DNA of 64,000 nucleotides from Candidatus Competibacter denitrificans Run_A_D11 (lineage in GTDB: Bacteria; Pseudomonadota; Gammaproteobacteria; Competibacterales; Competibacteraceae). Below are positions 43,141 to 53,229 of the stretch, piece by piece; position 1 is the stretch's first letter, and each line of letters starts with the position of its first letter. Below the pieces are notes generated by a model. The model had not been told where the DNA came from. It did not search any database and saw nothing but the letters and a program-made list of their open reading frames with translations. The DNA is taken from contig NZ_CBTJ020000001.1 of assembly GCF_001051235.1 (NCBI RefSeq), forward strand, positions 62,001 through 126,000, in the 5' to 3' direction. Position numbers and translations under genes: made by a program.

Positions 43141-45207
43141 ATGTCGCGTAAAACCTTAACCCTGTTCGACCCGGCGCTGGTGAAACCCGCCATCGTCGAT
43201 GCGTTCAAAAAGCTCGATCCGCGCTTGCAATGGCGCAATCCGGTGATGTTCGTGGTGTATGTCGGCAGCCTGCTGACCACGGTGCTGTGGCTGCACGCGC
43301 TGGGCGGCCACGGCGAAACCTCGTCCGGTTTCATTCTCGCCATCACCTTATGGCTGTGGTTTACCGTGCTGTTCGCCAATTTCGCCGAAGCGCTGGCGGA
43401 AGGCCGTAGCAAGGCGCAGGCGGCCTCGCTGCGCGGAGCCAAGAAAACCGTGATGGCGAAAAAGCTGCGCGAGCCGCGTTACGGCGCGGCCACAGACACA
43501 GTGGCCGGAACCGACTTGCGCAAGGGTGACGTGGTGCTTATCGAAGCAGGCGACATGATTCCCGCCGACGGCGAAGTGATCGAAGGTGTGGCCTCGGTCA
43601 ACGAAAGCGCCATCACCGGCGAATCCGCGCCGGTCATCCGCGAATCCGGCGGTGATTTCAGCGCCGTCACCGGCGGCACCACCGTATTGTCCGACTGGAT
43701 CGTGGTGCGCATCGTGGTCAATCCGGGCGAAGCGTTTATTGACCGGATGATTGCGATGGTGGAAGGGGCCAAACGGCAGAAAACCCCCAACGAAATCGCT
43801 CTGACTATCCTGCTGGTCGCTTTAACGATCATTTTTCTCGGCGTGACGGTGACCCTGCTGCCGTATTCGCTGTTTAGCGTCGCGGCCACTCAATCCGGTT
43901 CGCCGGTGAGCATCACCGTGCTGGTCGCGCTGCTGGTCTGCCTGATTCCCACCACGATTGCCGGCTTGCTGTCGGCCATCGGCGTGGCGGGGATGAGCCG
44001 GATGATGCAGGCCAACGTCATCGCTACGTCGGGCCGTGCGGTGGAAGCGGCGGGCGATGTGGACGTGCTGTTGCTGGACAAGACCGGCACCATCACCCTC
44101 GGCAACCGGCAGGCCAGCGCTTTTCTACCCGCCAGTGGGGTAACCGAAACGGTGCTGGCCGACGCCGCACAACTGGCCTCTCTGGCCGACGAGACGCCGG
44201 AAGGCCGTTCCATCGTGGTGCTGGCCAAACAGCAGTTCAACTTGCGCGAGCGCGACATCCACGCCCTCGGCGCAACCTTCGTTCACTTTTCCGCCCAGAC
44301 CCGGATGAGCGGCGTCAACCTGAAGGACCGGCAAATTCGCAAAGGCTCGGCGGACGCCATCCGCGCCCACGTCGAGGCGCAAGGCGGCCATTTCCCGGCG
44401 GACGTGAGCGCCGCTATCGACACGGTGGCCCGGCGCGGCAGTACCCCGCTGGTGGTGGCCGATGGCGTGAACGTGCTGGGCGTGGTCGAACTCAAGGACA
44501 TCGTGAAAGGCGGCATCAAAGACCGCTTCGCCGAATTGCGGCGCATGGGCATCAAAACGGTGATGATTACCGGCGACAACCGACTGACCGCCGCCGCCAT
44601 CGCCGCCGAAGCGGGGGTGGACGATTTCCTGGCCGAAGCGACGCCGGAGGCCAAGCTGGCGCTGATTCGTCAACATCAGGCCGAGGGGCGGCTGGTGGCG
44701 ATGACCGGTGACGGCACCAACGACGCCCCGGCGCTGGCCCAGGCCGACGTGGCGGTGGCGATGAACAGCGGCACCCAGGCGGCCAAGGAAGCCGGCAACA
44801 TGGTCGATCTCGATTCCAACCCGACCAAGCTGATCGAGATTGTCGAGACCGGCAAACAGATGCTGATGACGCGCGGCTCGCTGACCACCTTCAGCGTCGC
44901 CAACGACATTGCCAAATATTTCGCCATCGTCCCGGCCGCCTTCGTCACCACCTATCCGCAACTCGCGGCGCTCAATGTGATGGGCCTGGCCACTCCGGCC
45001 TCGGCGATCCTGTCGGCGGTGATTTTCAACGCCCTCATCATTGTGTTTCTCATCCCATTGGCGCTGAAGGGTGTCCCCTATCGGCCGCTCGGCGCGGCGG
45101 TGCTTCTGCGGCGCAATCTGCTGATCTACGGTCTGGGTGGGGTGGTCGTCCCCTTTATCGGCATCAAACTGATTGACTGGCTGATTGCGCTCGCAGGCTG
45201 GGCGTGA
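43141..45207 (+). CDS. kdpB: K+-transporting P-type ATPase KdpB
   Basis: A 688-residue P-type ATPase that powers K+ uptake. The actuator domain has TGES at residues 159-162 (a Ser near here is phospho-inhibited in E. coli). The phosphorylated Asp is D313 in DKTGTITL. The hinge motif [20 protein letters not shown] is intact. Length and motif order are standard. A GGAGAA site precedes the ATG, 18 bp after kdpA. Confidence 0.98.
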   Translation: MSRKTLTLFDPALVKPAIVDAFKKLDPRLQWRNPVMFVVYVGSLLTTVLWLHALGGHGETSSGFILAITLWLWFTVLFANFAEALAEGRSKAQAASLRGAKKTVMAKKLREPRYGAATDTVAGTDLRKGDVVLIEAGDMIPADGEVIEGVASVNESAITGESAPVIRESGGDFSAVTGGTTVLSDWIVVRIVVNPGEAFIDRMIAMVEGAKRQKTPNEIALTILLVALTIIFLGVTVTLLPYSLFSVAATQSGSPVSITVLVALLVCLIPTTIAGLLSAIGVAGMSRMMQANVIATSGRAVEAAGDVDVLLLDKTGTITLGNRQASAFLPASGVTETVLADAAQLASLADETPEGRSIVVLAKQQFNLRERDIHALGATFVHFSAQTRMSGVNLKDRQIRKGSADAIRAHVEAQGGHFPADVSAAIDTVARRGSTPLVVADGVNVLGVVELKDIVKGGIKDRFAELRRMGIKTVMITGDNRLTAAAIAAEAGVDDFLAEATPEAKLALIRQHQAEGRLVAMTGDGTNDAPALAQADVAVAMNSGTQAAKEAGNMVDLDSNPTKLIEIVETGKQMLMTRGSLTTFSVANDIAKYFAIVPAAFVTTYPQLAALNVMGLATPASAILSAVIFNALIIVFLIPLALKGVPYRPLGAAVLLRRNLLIYGLGGVVVPFIGIKLIDWLIALAGWA

Positions 45208-45229
45208 GTTTTAGGGAGAGTAACGCACC

Positions 45230-45817
45230 ATGAAAACCTTGATTCGTCCCGCAGTGACGCTGTTTATCCTGCTGTCGCTCATCACCGGCCTGATTTATCC
45301 GCTGCTGGTGACCGGCATCAGCCAACTGCTGTTGCCCGATCAGGCCGCCGGCAGCTTGATTGAACGAGAGGGCAAGTTGATCGGCTCCCGCCTGATCGGC
45401 CAGAACTTTACCGATCCCAAATACTTCTGGGGCCGACCCTCAGCCACCGGACCTTATCCTTACAATGCCGCAGCATCTGGCGGCTCCAATCTTGGCCCAT
45501 TGAATCCGGCGCTGAAAGACGTGGTGGCGGCGCGCGTTCAGGCGTTGCGCAATGCCGATCCCGGCAACACCCAACCGGCGCCGGTGGATTTGGTCACGGC
45601 GTCGGGTAGCGGCCTCGATCCGCACATCAGTCCCGCCGCCGCCGACTATCAGGTGGCGCGGGTGGCGCGCGCCCGTGGCTTGCCGCCGGAAACGGTGCGC
45701 GATGCTGTGGCGCAACAGACACAAGGCCGTCAGTGGGGTATTCTTGGCGAAGTGCGCGTTAACGTGCTCGAATTGAACCTCGCCCTGGATCATCTGCCGC
45801 TCACTAAAAATCCATGA
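45230..45817 (+). CDS. kdpC: K+-transporting ATPase subunit KdpC
   Basis: A 195-residue subunit with one N-terminal membrane helix (about 8-32) and a periplasmic domain, which helps K+ binding and complex assembly. Signature parts are [20 protein letters not shown] and [20 protein letters not shown]. It follows kdpB by 22 bp. Its stop overlaps the start of the next gene by 4 bp (ATGA), which ties the CorA-like gene to the operon. Confidence 0.97.
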   Translation: MKTLIRPAVTLFILLSLITGLIYPLLVTGISQLLLPDQAAGSLIEREGKLIGSRLIGQNFTDPKYFWGRPSATGPYPYNAAASGGSNLGPLNPALKDVVAARVQALRNADPGNTQPAPVDLVTASGSGLDPHISPAAADYQVARVARARGLPPETVRDAVAQQTQGRQWGILGEVRVNVLELNLALDHLPLTKNP

Positions 45818-47502
45818 ACGCCCCGCTCCCTGCCACAACGACCGCCGAGACTGCCCCGACCGGCGCCACCACGCCACTCGTGCGTCATTTTCGCCAGATG
45901 TTGCTCTGGCCGCTGCGGATTATCGGCCAGAGCAAAGCCGTACACAGCGCCAAATACTGGGAGTTGCTGGAAAATCCGGGAGCAGGCTGTCCGTGGCAGC
46001 AAGTCGCCGATGAATTCGGCGACCCCAAAAATTTCCAAGAACGGCATTACAAGGAATTCATCACCTTTCTGCCTTACGTCCAGCGCTTTCTCTACGGCGA
46101 GAGCGCCAGCCGCAACGGCCAGGTCGGCTACGGCCAATCGCCGATCCGCGTCTTCCGGCGTAGCGACATTGCCCGAATGCGGGTTCAGCTCGATACCACC
46201 ACCCCACCGCTGGTGCTGGAACTGGCCCATGTCGATCTGTATTTTTTCTACGACATCGACATCATCATCCTGGTGGTGGAATTTTTTGCCAACGACCTGC
46301 CGCTGGTACTGGTCGAGGATGTGCTGTTCAAAGTCGGGCGGGCGTATCCGGGCTTTTGGGAGGCGAACGGCCAGGGCGGCCAATGCCCGTACCGGGTGGA
46401 ATGGCTGGGGGCGTCCGGTGAAACGCTGGCGGTGTCCGATTACGAGAATCGGGAAAAGTACCTTGCCTTCACTTGTGAGCACCGTTCGCCCAACATCTGC
46501 GCCCACTGGGAGTATCTGTTGCGACCGCTGGCCCTGTATCACGGTGAGCGGGAGGGCCTGATCGCCTACCGGCAAATTGAATATCACCGGATGCCGCTGC
46601 TGGCGTATCTCAGCTTCAACGACCCGGAGGAACTGACGCGCGGCGATTTCGCCCGGCTGGCGCTGATCACCAAAGCCGGGCCGTCCGATGCCTTGCCGTA
46701 CTCGGCCAAGGAGTTGCGGCGCTTCGAGCATCACTATTGCTATGACAAGTTTTGGGAACCGGGCAATCCGGCATTGACCAGCCGCTACCTGTGCTGCGGC
46801 CACGCCTTTGTGGTGGTCGGCAAGGCCAGCCAGCCCTTTTTCGTCAATGCCGAAACCGGCCTGCTGGGTCAGTTTCGTCACCAGTATTTTCTGGTGAATC
46901 TGATCGCCCATTTTCAGAAATCAGCGCTGATGCTGTTTTCGGAATGGCTGGTGGTGGCCATCAGCCAGTTGCACGTCCACGATTTGGATTCGGTGCGGGA
47001 CTTCAAGCGGGAAATCCGCCGCATTCTGGCCACGTTTCTGCGCTTCACCGAACGCTACTGGTTCCACGAAGTGTCCAATCAGGCGCAAGTCCGGGATTTG
47101 TTTCGGTTGCTGACTCAGCATCTCAACACCGACCGGATGTATCAGGATGTCAGCGCGTCGGTCAAGGACATGAACCAGTATCTGGACAGCGACAGCCAGC
47201 GCCGCCAGGCCAATACCGTGGTTCGGCTGACGGTGGTGACAACTTTAGGTCTGATCGCCACTGTCTCCACCGGCTTTCTCGGCATGAATCTATTCGACTT
47301 CACCGGCGAATCACTGTTGGTCAAGGCGCTGATTTTTGGGATGGTGCTGACACCGACCATCCTGCTGGTCAACTACGCGGTCGCCCATTCCAAGGTGCTG
47401 TCCGATTTTCTGGAGGCGCTGGCCGACCGTGACCTGAGCTGGTGGCAGCGGACGAAGATCTTTTTGCGTATTTGGTGGCCACCCCCGCCGAGGAAGAACT
47501 AG
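45814..47502 (+). CDS. CorA-like 2-TM-GMN protein inside the kdp operon
   Basis: A 562-residue protein. The last 100 residues carry two membrane helices (about 471-489 and 500-520) with a Gly-Met-Asn motif (FLGMNLF, 490-492) at the end of the first, the hallmark of CorA-type Mg2+/divalent channels. A long coiled/helical part before it (about 385-465) fits the CorA stalk helix. The N-terminal 350 residues are an extended soluble domain larger than that of CorA. It is coupled to kdpC by a 4-bp overlap and ends 2 bp before kdpD, so it is made together with the K+ pump and its sensor. Ion type and role are unknown. Confidence 0.82.
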   Translation: MNAPLPATTTAETAPTGATTPLVRHFRQMLLWPLRIIGQSKAVHSAKYWELLENPGAGCPWQQVADEFGDPKNFQERHYKEFITFLPYVQRFLYGESASRNGQVGYGQSPIRVFRRSDIARMRVQLDTTTPPLVLELAHVDLYFFYDIDIIILVVEFFANDLPLVLVEDVLFKVGRAYPGFWEANGQGGQCPYRVEWLGASGETLAVSDYENREKYLAFTCEHRSPNICAHWEYLLRPLALYHGEREGLIAYRQIEYHRMPLLAYLSFNDPEELTRGDFARLALITKAGPSDALPYSAKELRRFEHHYCYDKFWEPGNPALTSRYLCCGHAFVVVGKASQPFFVNAETGLLGQFRHQYFLVNLIAHFQKSALMLFSEWLVVAISQLHVHDLDSVRDFKREIRRILATFLRFTERYWFHEVSNQAQVRDLFRLLTQHLNTDRMYQDVSASVKDMNQYLDSDSQRRQANTVVRLTVVTTLGLIATVSTGFLGMNLFDFTGESLLVKALIFGMVLTPTILLVNYAVAHSKVLSDFLEALADRDLSWWQRTKIFLRIWWPPPPRKN

Positions 47503-47504
47503 CC

Positions 47505-50237
47505 ATGAGCGGTCAGGCCAGCGACGCCCGCCCCAATCCCGACCAGTTGTTACAGCGCATCCAGCAGGAAGAGGCGCATTCCCAACGCGGCAAGCTGAAA
47601 ATCTTTTTCGGCGCATCGCCAGGGGTGGGGAAAACCTACGCCATGCTGCAAGCCGCCCGTCGTTTGCGCGAGCAGGGCATAGATGTGGTGGTGGGTCTGG
47701 TCGAAACCCACGGCCGCCAGGAAACCGCCGCCTTGCTGGAGGGCCTCGAACAACTGCCGCTGAAAGAGGTGTCCTATCGGGAGCGGACGCTGCGGGAATT
47801 TGATCTCGATGCGGCACTGGCGCGGCGACCGGCGCTGATTTTGGTCGATGAACTGGCGCACAGCAACGCCCCCGGCAGCCGCCATCCCAAACGCTGGCAG
47901 GACATCGAGGAACTGCTGGATGCCGGCATCAATGTGCTGACCACCATCAACGTCCAACATCTGGAAAGCCTCAACGACGTGGTGGGTGGTCTGACCGGCA
48001 TTCGGGTGTGGGAAACCGTGACGGATCGGATGTTCGATCAGGCCGACGAGGTGGTGCTGGTCGATTTGCCGCCCGATGAGTTGCTGCAACGGCTGAAGGA
48101 AGGCAAGGTCTATCTGCCGGAGCAGGCCGAACGCGCTATCGAAAATTTCTTCCGCAAGGGCAATCTGATTGCGCTGCGCGAATTGGCGCTGCGGCGCACC
48201 GCCGACCGGGTGGACGACCAGCGCGAGCACTATCAGCAACTGACCGGCGGCCCGTCGCTCTCCACCCGCGAGGCGCTGCTGGTGTGCATCGGCCCGGAAC
48301 CGGGCGAGGAAGGGCTGGTACGTGCCGCCAGTCGGCTGGCCAACAAGCTCGACGCGGAATGGCACGCGCTGTATGTCGAAACGCCCGCATTGCAACGCCT
48401 GCCGGAAGCCCGGCGGCGGGCGATTCTCGGCACCCTCAAGCTGGCCCAGGACCTGGGCGCGCAAACCGCCACCCAGGCCGCCGCCGACATTGCGTCGGCC
48501 ATTCTCGCCTACGCCCATCAGCACCGCCTGGGGCAGGTGGTGGTCGGACGCCGCCGACCGGGCCGATGGCGGTTCTTTCGACGCGCGCTGGCCGAGCAAC
48601 TGGCGCAGCAGGCTCCGAAACTCGACCTGCTGGCGTTGGCGCGAACCGACGCTCCGCAACGCCTGCCCGCCCAAAGCGCTGGCGTGAACGTCGAAGACCG
48701 AACCGCCCAAGCCGCCGCGCTGTGGCAAGCCTACGGGGTCACGCTGCTGGCTTGTGTGGGGACAGCGCTGGCCACGACCCCACTGTTGCCCTATCTCGAC
48801 CTGACCAATATCGCCATGTTGTTCCTGCTGGGGGTGGTGGGCGTGGCGGTGCGCTACGGACGCGGGCCAGCGGTGTTGGCGGCTATCGTCAATGTTCTCG
48901 CCTTCGATTTCTTTTTCGTCCATCCTCGTTTCTCTTTTGCGGTCGGCGATGTGCAGTATCTAATGACCTTCGCTGTCATGTTGATTGTGGGTCTGGTCGT
49001 AGGCCAGCTCACGGCCCGTTACCGCTATCAGGCCCAGGTCTCCGGCGCTCGCGAGCAACGTGCTCGTCATCTTTATCAGATGTCCCGCGACCTCTCCGGC
49101 GCGTTGACCGTCGAGCAGATGATCGAAATCAGCGAGCGCTCGGTCGAGGCCAGTTTTCGGGTCAAAGCGCGCTTGTTGTTGCCCGATGACCGAGACCGTT
49201 TCCAACCGCTGCCACCGCAGCCGGGCCAGCTCAAGGTCGATGTCGCCATCACCCAATGGAGTTTCGACCGCAACGAAGCGGCTGGACTTGGCACCGATAC
49301 GCTGCCGGGTTCATCGGTGCTGTATCTGCCGCTTAAGGCCCCGCTGCGAATGCGCGGTGTGCTGGCCGTGGCCCCGGAACAACGGCGCCTGGTGTTGATC
49401 CCGGAACAGCGCCGCCTGCTCGACACCTTCGCCGCGCTCATTGCCATCGCTTTGGAACGGGTGCATTTCGTCGATGTCGCCCGCGATACGCTGGTCAAAA
49501 TAGAAGGTGAGCGGCAGCGCAACTCCCTGCTGGCGGCGCTCTCCCACGATTTGCGCACCCCGCTGACCGGCTTGATCGGGCTGACGGAAACGCTGGCACT
49601 GGATTTGGCCGCCGAGGAATCACCGCACCAGGACGCGCTGGCGGACATCCGCGAACAGGCCGTGCGCATGGCGCTGCTGGCTGACAATCTGCTGGACATG
49701 GCCCGGCTGCAAACCGGCGGTATCCGCCTGCGCCAGGACTGGCAATCGCTGGAGGAAATCCTCGACTCGGCATTGCAACTGCTGGAGCAGCCGCTGCGCT
49801 TACATCCGGTGCATCTGGCGCTGGACCCAAAGCTGCCGCTGCTGTACTGCGACGGGGCGCTGATGGAGCGGGTACTGGTCAATCTGCTAGAAAACGCCGC
49901 CAAATACACCCCGCCCGGCACCGCCATCGGCGTCACCGCCACGGCAGCGGCGCAGCAGGTGCGCATTGATGTCTGGGACGAAGGGCCGGGACTGCCTGCC
50001 GGTCGGGAGCAGGCGCTGTTTGCCAAATTCAGTCGCGGCCAGGCCGAATCCGCCGCGCTGGGCGTCGGCCTGGGGCTGGCGATTTGTCAGGCGGTGGTCG
50101 AAGCTCACGGCGGGCAGATTCAGGCCGCCAACCGGCCCGGCGGTGGCGCGAGTTTTCTGGTGACGCTGCCGCTGGCGGAACTGCCGCCGGTCGATAGCGA
50201 GGCCGAGGCAGCGGACATCCCTGCCAGTACTTCCTAA
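47505..50237 (+). CDS. kdpD: Sensor histidine kinase KdpD
   Basis: A 910-residue sensor of K+ limitation. The ATG at 47505 is two bases after the CorA-like stop, with a GAGGAAG site. The N-terminal KdpD domain (25-235) has Walker A GASPGVGKT (36-44). A Usp-like domain follows (about 260-385) with [15 protein letters not shown], then four membrane helices (about 405-520), a GAF-like region, the HisKA box LLAALSHDLRTPLTGLIGL and HATPase boxes (LLENAAKYTPPG, WDEGPGLP, GVGLGLAICQAVVEAHGG). It pairs with KdpE 13 bp downstream. Confidence 0.97.
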   Translation: MSGQASDARPNPDQLLQRIQQEEAHSQRGKLKIFFGASPGVGKTYAMLQAARRLREQGIDVVVGLVETHGRQETAALLEGLEQLPLKEVSYRERTLREFDLDAALARRPALILVDELAHSNAPGSRHPKRWQDIEELLDAGINVLTTINVQHLESLNDVVGGLTGIRVWETVTDRMFDQADEVVLVDLPPDELLQRLKEGKVYLPEQAERAIENFFRKGNLIALRELALRRTADRVDDQREHYQQLTGGPSLSTREALLVCIGPEPGEEGLVRAASRLANKLDAEWHALYVETPALQRLPEARRRAILGTLKLAQDLGAQTATQAAADIASAILAYAHQHRLGQVVVGRRRPGRWRFFRRALAEQLAQQAPKLDLLALARTDAPQRLPAQSAGVNVEDRTAQAAALWQAYGVTLLACVGTALATTPLLPYLDLTNIAMLFLLGVVGVAVRYGRGPAVLAAIVNVLAFDFFFVHPRFSFAVGDVQYLMTFAVMLIVGLVVGQLTARYRYQAQVSGAREQRARHLYQMSRDLSGALTVEQMIEISERSVEASFRVKARLLLPDDRDRFQPLPPQPGQLKVDVAITQWSFDRNEAAGLGTDTLPGSSVLYLPLKAPLRMRGVLAVAPEQRRLVLIPEQRRLLDTFAALIAIALERVHFVDVARDTLVKIEGERQRNSLLAALSHDLRTPLTGLIGLTETLALDLAAEESPHQDALADIREQAVRMALLADNLLDMARLQTGGIRLRQDWQSLEEILDSALQLLEQPLRLHPVHLALDPKLPLLYCDGALMERVLVNLLENAAKYTPPGTAIGVTATAAAQQVRIDVWDEGPGLPAGREQALFAKFSRGQAESAALGVGLGLAICQAVVEAHGGQIQAANRPGGGASFLVTLPLAELPPVDSEAEAADIPASTS

Positions 50238-50250
50238 ATCCTGAACGGTC

Positions 50251-50952
50251 ATGACGTCGCCACTGAAGCCCCAGCTCACGGTGCTGATCGTCGAGGACGA
50301 ACGCACCATCCGCCGCTTCGTGCGCACCGCGTTGGAACGGGACGGGCATCGCGTCCATGAAGCGGAAACGCTGGCGCAGGGGCTGCTGGACGCTGGAACG
50401 CGCCAGCCCGATCTGGTAATCCTCGATCTGGGGCTGCCGGATGGCAACGGCATGGACTTCATCCGCAACCTGCGGGCCTGGACCAACAGGCCGATTATGG
50501 TGCTGTCGGCGCGAGTGGAAGACTACGACAAAGTGGCCGCTCTGGACGCCGGGGCGGACGATTATCTGAGCAAGCCGTTCAGCGTGATGGAATTGTTGGC
50601 GCGGGTGCGGGCGGTGTGTCGGCGTCAGGTCGGTGCCGCGACGGCTGAGGCGGTAGTGTGCTTTGGCGAGGTGCGCATCGACTGGGCGCATCGCACCGTA
50701 ACCCGCGCCAACCGACCGGTGCATCTGACGCCTATCGAGTTTCGCCTGCTGGCCGCGTTGCTGGCGCAACCTGGTAAAGTGTTAACTCATCGACAACTGC
50801 TATGTGAAGTCTGGGGTCCGGCTTACGTTGAACGCGGCCACTATCTGCGTCTCTTTATGAGCCAGCTTCGGCAGAAGCTGGAAGCTAATCCCGCCCGCCC
50901 GCGCTACTTGCGCACCGAAATGGGTGTCGGCTATCGCTTCTCACCCGGTTAG
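50251..50952 (+). CDS. kdpE: Response regulator KdpE
   Basis: A 233-residue OmpR/PhoB-type activator of the kdp operon. The receiver domain has acidic residues in VLIVEDERTIRRFV, the phospho-acceptor Asp in LVILDLGLPDGNG and the Lys in DDYLSKPFSVMEL. The winged-helix domain is in the C-terminal 100 residues (LTPIEFRLLAALLAQPGKVL, HYLRLFMSQLRQKLE). It would bind the paired repeats at 40888-40940. Confidence 0.97.
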   Translation: MTSPLKPQLTVLIVEDERTIRRFVRTALERDGHRVHEAETLAQGLLDAGTRQPDLVILDLGLPDGNGMDFIRNLRAWTNRPIMVLSARVEDYDKVAALDAGADDYLSKPFSVMELLARVRAVCRRQVGAATAEAVVCFGEVRIDWAHRTVTRANRPVHLTPIEFRLLAALLAQPGKVLTHRQLLCEVWGPAYVERGHYLRLFMSQLRQKLEANPARPRYLRTEMGVGYRFSPG

Positions 50953-51193
50953 TTGAGCCATCAGCGAAGCCCCTTTTTGATGCTCAATTGTCGCCAGCAT
51001 TGCACTTTTGAAGGGTAGTTTATGACACAGTGGCCTTTACAGCCCATAAGCTGAGCTAGCTTACCCACAATTTGACGCGCTGGGACTCAAGTCGGATAAC
51101 CGCTCAGCATCTCTGGCATGAGCCAGCCTTCAGAGTGCGCTACAGAAAAATCCGCTATTCTTGGCGCTATTTCCACATCACCGATCCGACCGT

Positions 51194-52546
51194 ATGGACT
51201 GGAACCGTCTGCTTTCTCGTGCTCGACTCGGCTTATCCCGGTTACACGCGGACAACGAGGCGCGCACCGATTTTCAGCGGGATTTTGACCGCATCGTCTT
51301 TTCTTCCGCATTCCGACGCTTGCAGGATAAAACCCAGGTCTTTCCGCTTTCGCAAAGCGACTATGTGCGTACCCGGCTGACGCATAGCCTGGAAGTCTCC
51401 AGCGTCGGCCGCTCTCTGGGTACCATGGTCGGTGACAGCGTGATCAAGCGGCACCTGTTGCAGGGGGTTTATCCGCAGGATTTCGGTGCCGTTGTGGCTG
51501 CGGCCAGCCTCGCGCACGACATCGGCAACCCACCGTTTGGTCATGCCGGCGAAGACGCCATCCGGCTTTGGTTTACTGAGTCCCACACGGGTCAAACTGT
51601 GCTGGAGCAGTTGACCGAACCGCAGCGTCATGACTTTCTTCATTTTGAAGGCAACGCCCAAGGTTTTCGGATCATCACCCGCTTACAAAGCCCCGACAAT
51701 CGGGGCGGTATGCAACTGACCTGCGCCACGCTCGGTACGTTTACCAAATATCCGCGCGCCTCGACGCTACCGACCACACCGCCGCCGGCCATTGCTTTTA
51801 AGAAATTCGGCTTCTATCAGGATGATGCGGATTTATTCGCTGAAATCGCCGATCAACTGGGGTTGGACAGGGTACAACCCGGCGCCTGGAGCCGGCATCC
51901 GCTGACTTACCTGCTCGAAGCGGCCGATGATATCTGCTATCGGATCATCGATATTGAGGATGCCTTCCGGCTGCAACAACTGCGCTTTGAGGAGGTGCGC
52001 GACCTCCTGCTTCCCCTGACTGGTGAACCGGATCGCGCCCGCCGCAAACTGGAACACATCACCCGCGCCAAGGAGCGGATCGAATATCTGCGGGCCAAGG
52101 CCATCGGCGTTATTATCGAACAAGTTCATCAATGCTTTATGGCGCATGAGGATGCGATCCTCGCCGGTGTGTTTGCTGAGGAACTCTTGGACGTGATTCC
52201 CGCTGCTGAAGCCATGCACGCGCTCAAAGCCTGCGGCGAGCATCAGGTGTATGTGTCAAAACCGGTGGTGGAAGTGGAAGCGGCAGGTTTCGAGGTTCTG
52301 GGGGGTTTACTGGAAGCGTTCGTTACCAGCGTGAACGATCTCGCTGCCAACGGCGCAAGCGCGTCTCCCAAAAGCCGAATGCTGGTCCATTTGATTCCCG
52401 AACAGTTCGCCGGGCCAGGTCGGCAACCCACGGCCGATCTCTATCGCCGGGTGCTCGCTATCACCGATTTCGTGTCTGGAATGACCGATTCCTATGCCGT
52501 CTCGCTCTTTAAGAAACTGACCGGCATCTCGCTGCCGAATAGTTGA
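51194..52546 (+). CDS. dgt: Deoxyguanosinetriphosphate triphosphohydrolase-like protein (HD domain)
   Basis: A 450-residue dNTP triphosphohydrolase that cuts dGTP to deoxyguanosine and triphosphate. The ATG at 51194 gives MDWNRLLSRARLG; an in-frame codon at 51161 is less likely. The HD metal site is present: His in VRTRLTHSLEVSSVGR, HD in LAHDIGNPPFGHAGE and Asp in YLLEAADDICYRIIDIEDAF. It resembles the E. coli-type Dgt in length but the substrate range may be broader. It is convergent with pcm (2-bp gap). Confidence 0.93.
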   Translation: MDWNRLLSRARLGLSRLHADNEARTDFQRDFDRIVFSSAFRRLQDKTQVFPLSQSDYVRTRLTHSLEVSSVGRSLGTMVGDSVIKRHLLQGVYPQDFGAVVAAASLAHDIGNPPFGHAGEDAIRLWFTESHTGQTVLEQLTEPQRHDFLHFEGNAQGFRIITRLQSPDNRGGMQLTCATLGTFTKYPRASTLPTTPPPAIAFKKFGFYQDDADLFAEIADQLGLDRVQPGAWSRHPLTYLLEAADDICYRIIDIEDAFRLQQLRFEEVRDLLLPLTGEPDRARRKLEHITRAKERIEYLRAKAIGVIIEQVHQCFMAHEDAILAGVFAEELLDVIPAAEAMHALKACGEHQVYVSKPVVEVEAAGFEVLGGLLEAFVTSVNDLAANGASASPKSRMLVHLIPEQFAGPGRQPTADLYRRVLAITDFVSGMTDSYAVSLFKKLTGISLPNS

Positions 52547-52548
52547 TT

Positions 52549-53229
52549 TCAGGCGGGATCGTGCACCAGCGGCACAAACGCTACGGGCAGGACAGCGCGT
52601 GCTTCCACGATGTTTCTGGCATCTTTCTGGAGGACGCGCAGCATTTGGCATCGGCTCGGCTCGCCCACAGGGATCACCAGCCGTCCGCCGGGCTTCAACT
52701 GGTGCACCAGGGCCGGTGGTACATCGACCGCCGCTGCCGTCACTAGGATACCGTCGAATGGCGCGTTCTCCTCCCAGCCATACCAACCGTCCGCGTTGCG
52801 AATCTCGATATTGCGATAACCTAACTCATGCAGTCGGCGCGTAGCGCTCTCGGCCAGTTCAGGAATCCGTTCCACTGAATAAACCCGCCGTGCGAGCTGA
52901 GCCAGTACAGCGCTTTGATAACCGGAGCCGGTGCCGATTTCCAACACAACCGCTTGCGGGTTCGGTTGCAGCAATTCAGTCATCAGCGCCACGATGAAAG
53001 GCTGGGAGATCGTCTGGCCCCGGCCAATCGGCAAGGGCTGATCAACATACGCCACATCGAGTTGCTCGGCCGATACAAAACAGTGGCGGGGAACGCCATC
53101 CAAGGCGGCCAGCACACCAGCGCTCAAGACATAGCAACCGGTTAGATCGCCCGTTTCGCGGGTTTCTGCTACCACCCGCTCCAGCAAACGCCGGCGGGCA
53201 GCGTGGATTAAGTCTGACCCATCGGCCAT
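52549..53229 (-). CDS. pcm: Protein-L-isoaspartate O-methyltransferase
   Basis: A 226-residue repair enzyme that methylates isoaspartyl residues in aged proteins, using SAM. The SAM-binding motif is VVLEIGTGSGYQSAVLAQLA, the acidic motif II YSVERIPELAESA and the region DGWYGWEENAPFDGILVTAA. The active segment PLPIGRGQTISQPFIVALMT is diagnostic. Its 5' end overlaps the upstream AstE-like gene by 22 bp, so the two are probably co-translated. Confidence 0.96.
   Translation of the reverse strand: MADGSDLIHAARRRLLERVVAETRETGDLTGCYVLSAGVLAALDGVPRHCFVSAEQLDVAYVDQPLPIGRGQTISQPFIVALMTELLQPNPQAVVLEIGTGSGYQSAVLAQLARRVYSVERIPELAESATRRLHELGYRNIEIRNADGWYGWEENAPFDGILVTAAAVDVPPALVHQLKPGGRLVIPVGEPSRCQMLRVLQKDARNIVEARAVLPVAFVPLVHDPA

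Noticed and set aside
47550..48923. A 457-codon minus-strand frame opposite kdpD
   Set aside because: An antisense shadow rich in Gln, His and Arg; KdpD on the other strand has all expected motifs.
49076..50026. A 316-codon Ser/Arg-rich minus-strand frame opposite kdpD
   Set aside because: Composition is that of a GC-rich reverse frame; it lies wholly within kdpD.
50953..51193. A regulatory RNA or gene between kdpE and dgt
   Set aside because: Only short frames without ribosome sites and no strong terminator or conserved structure were visible.
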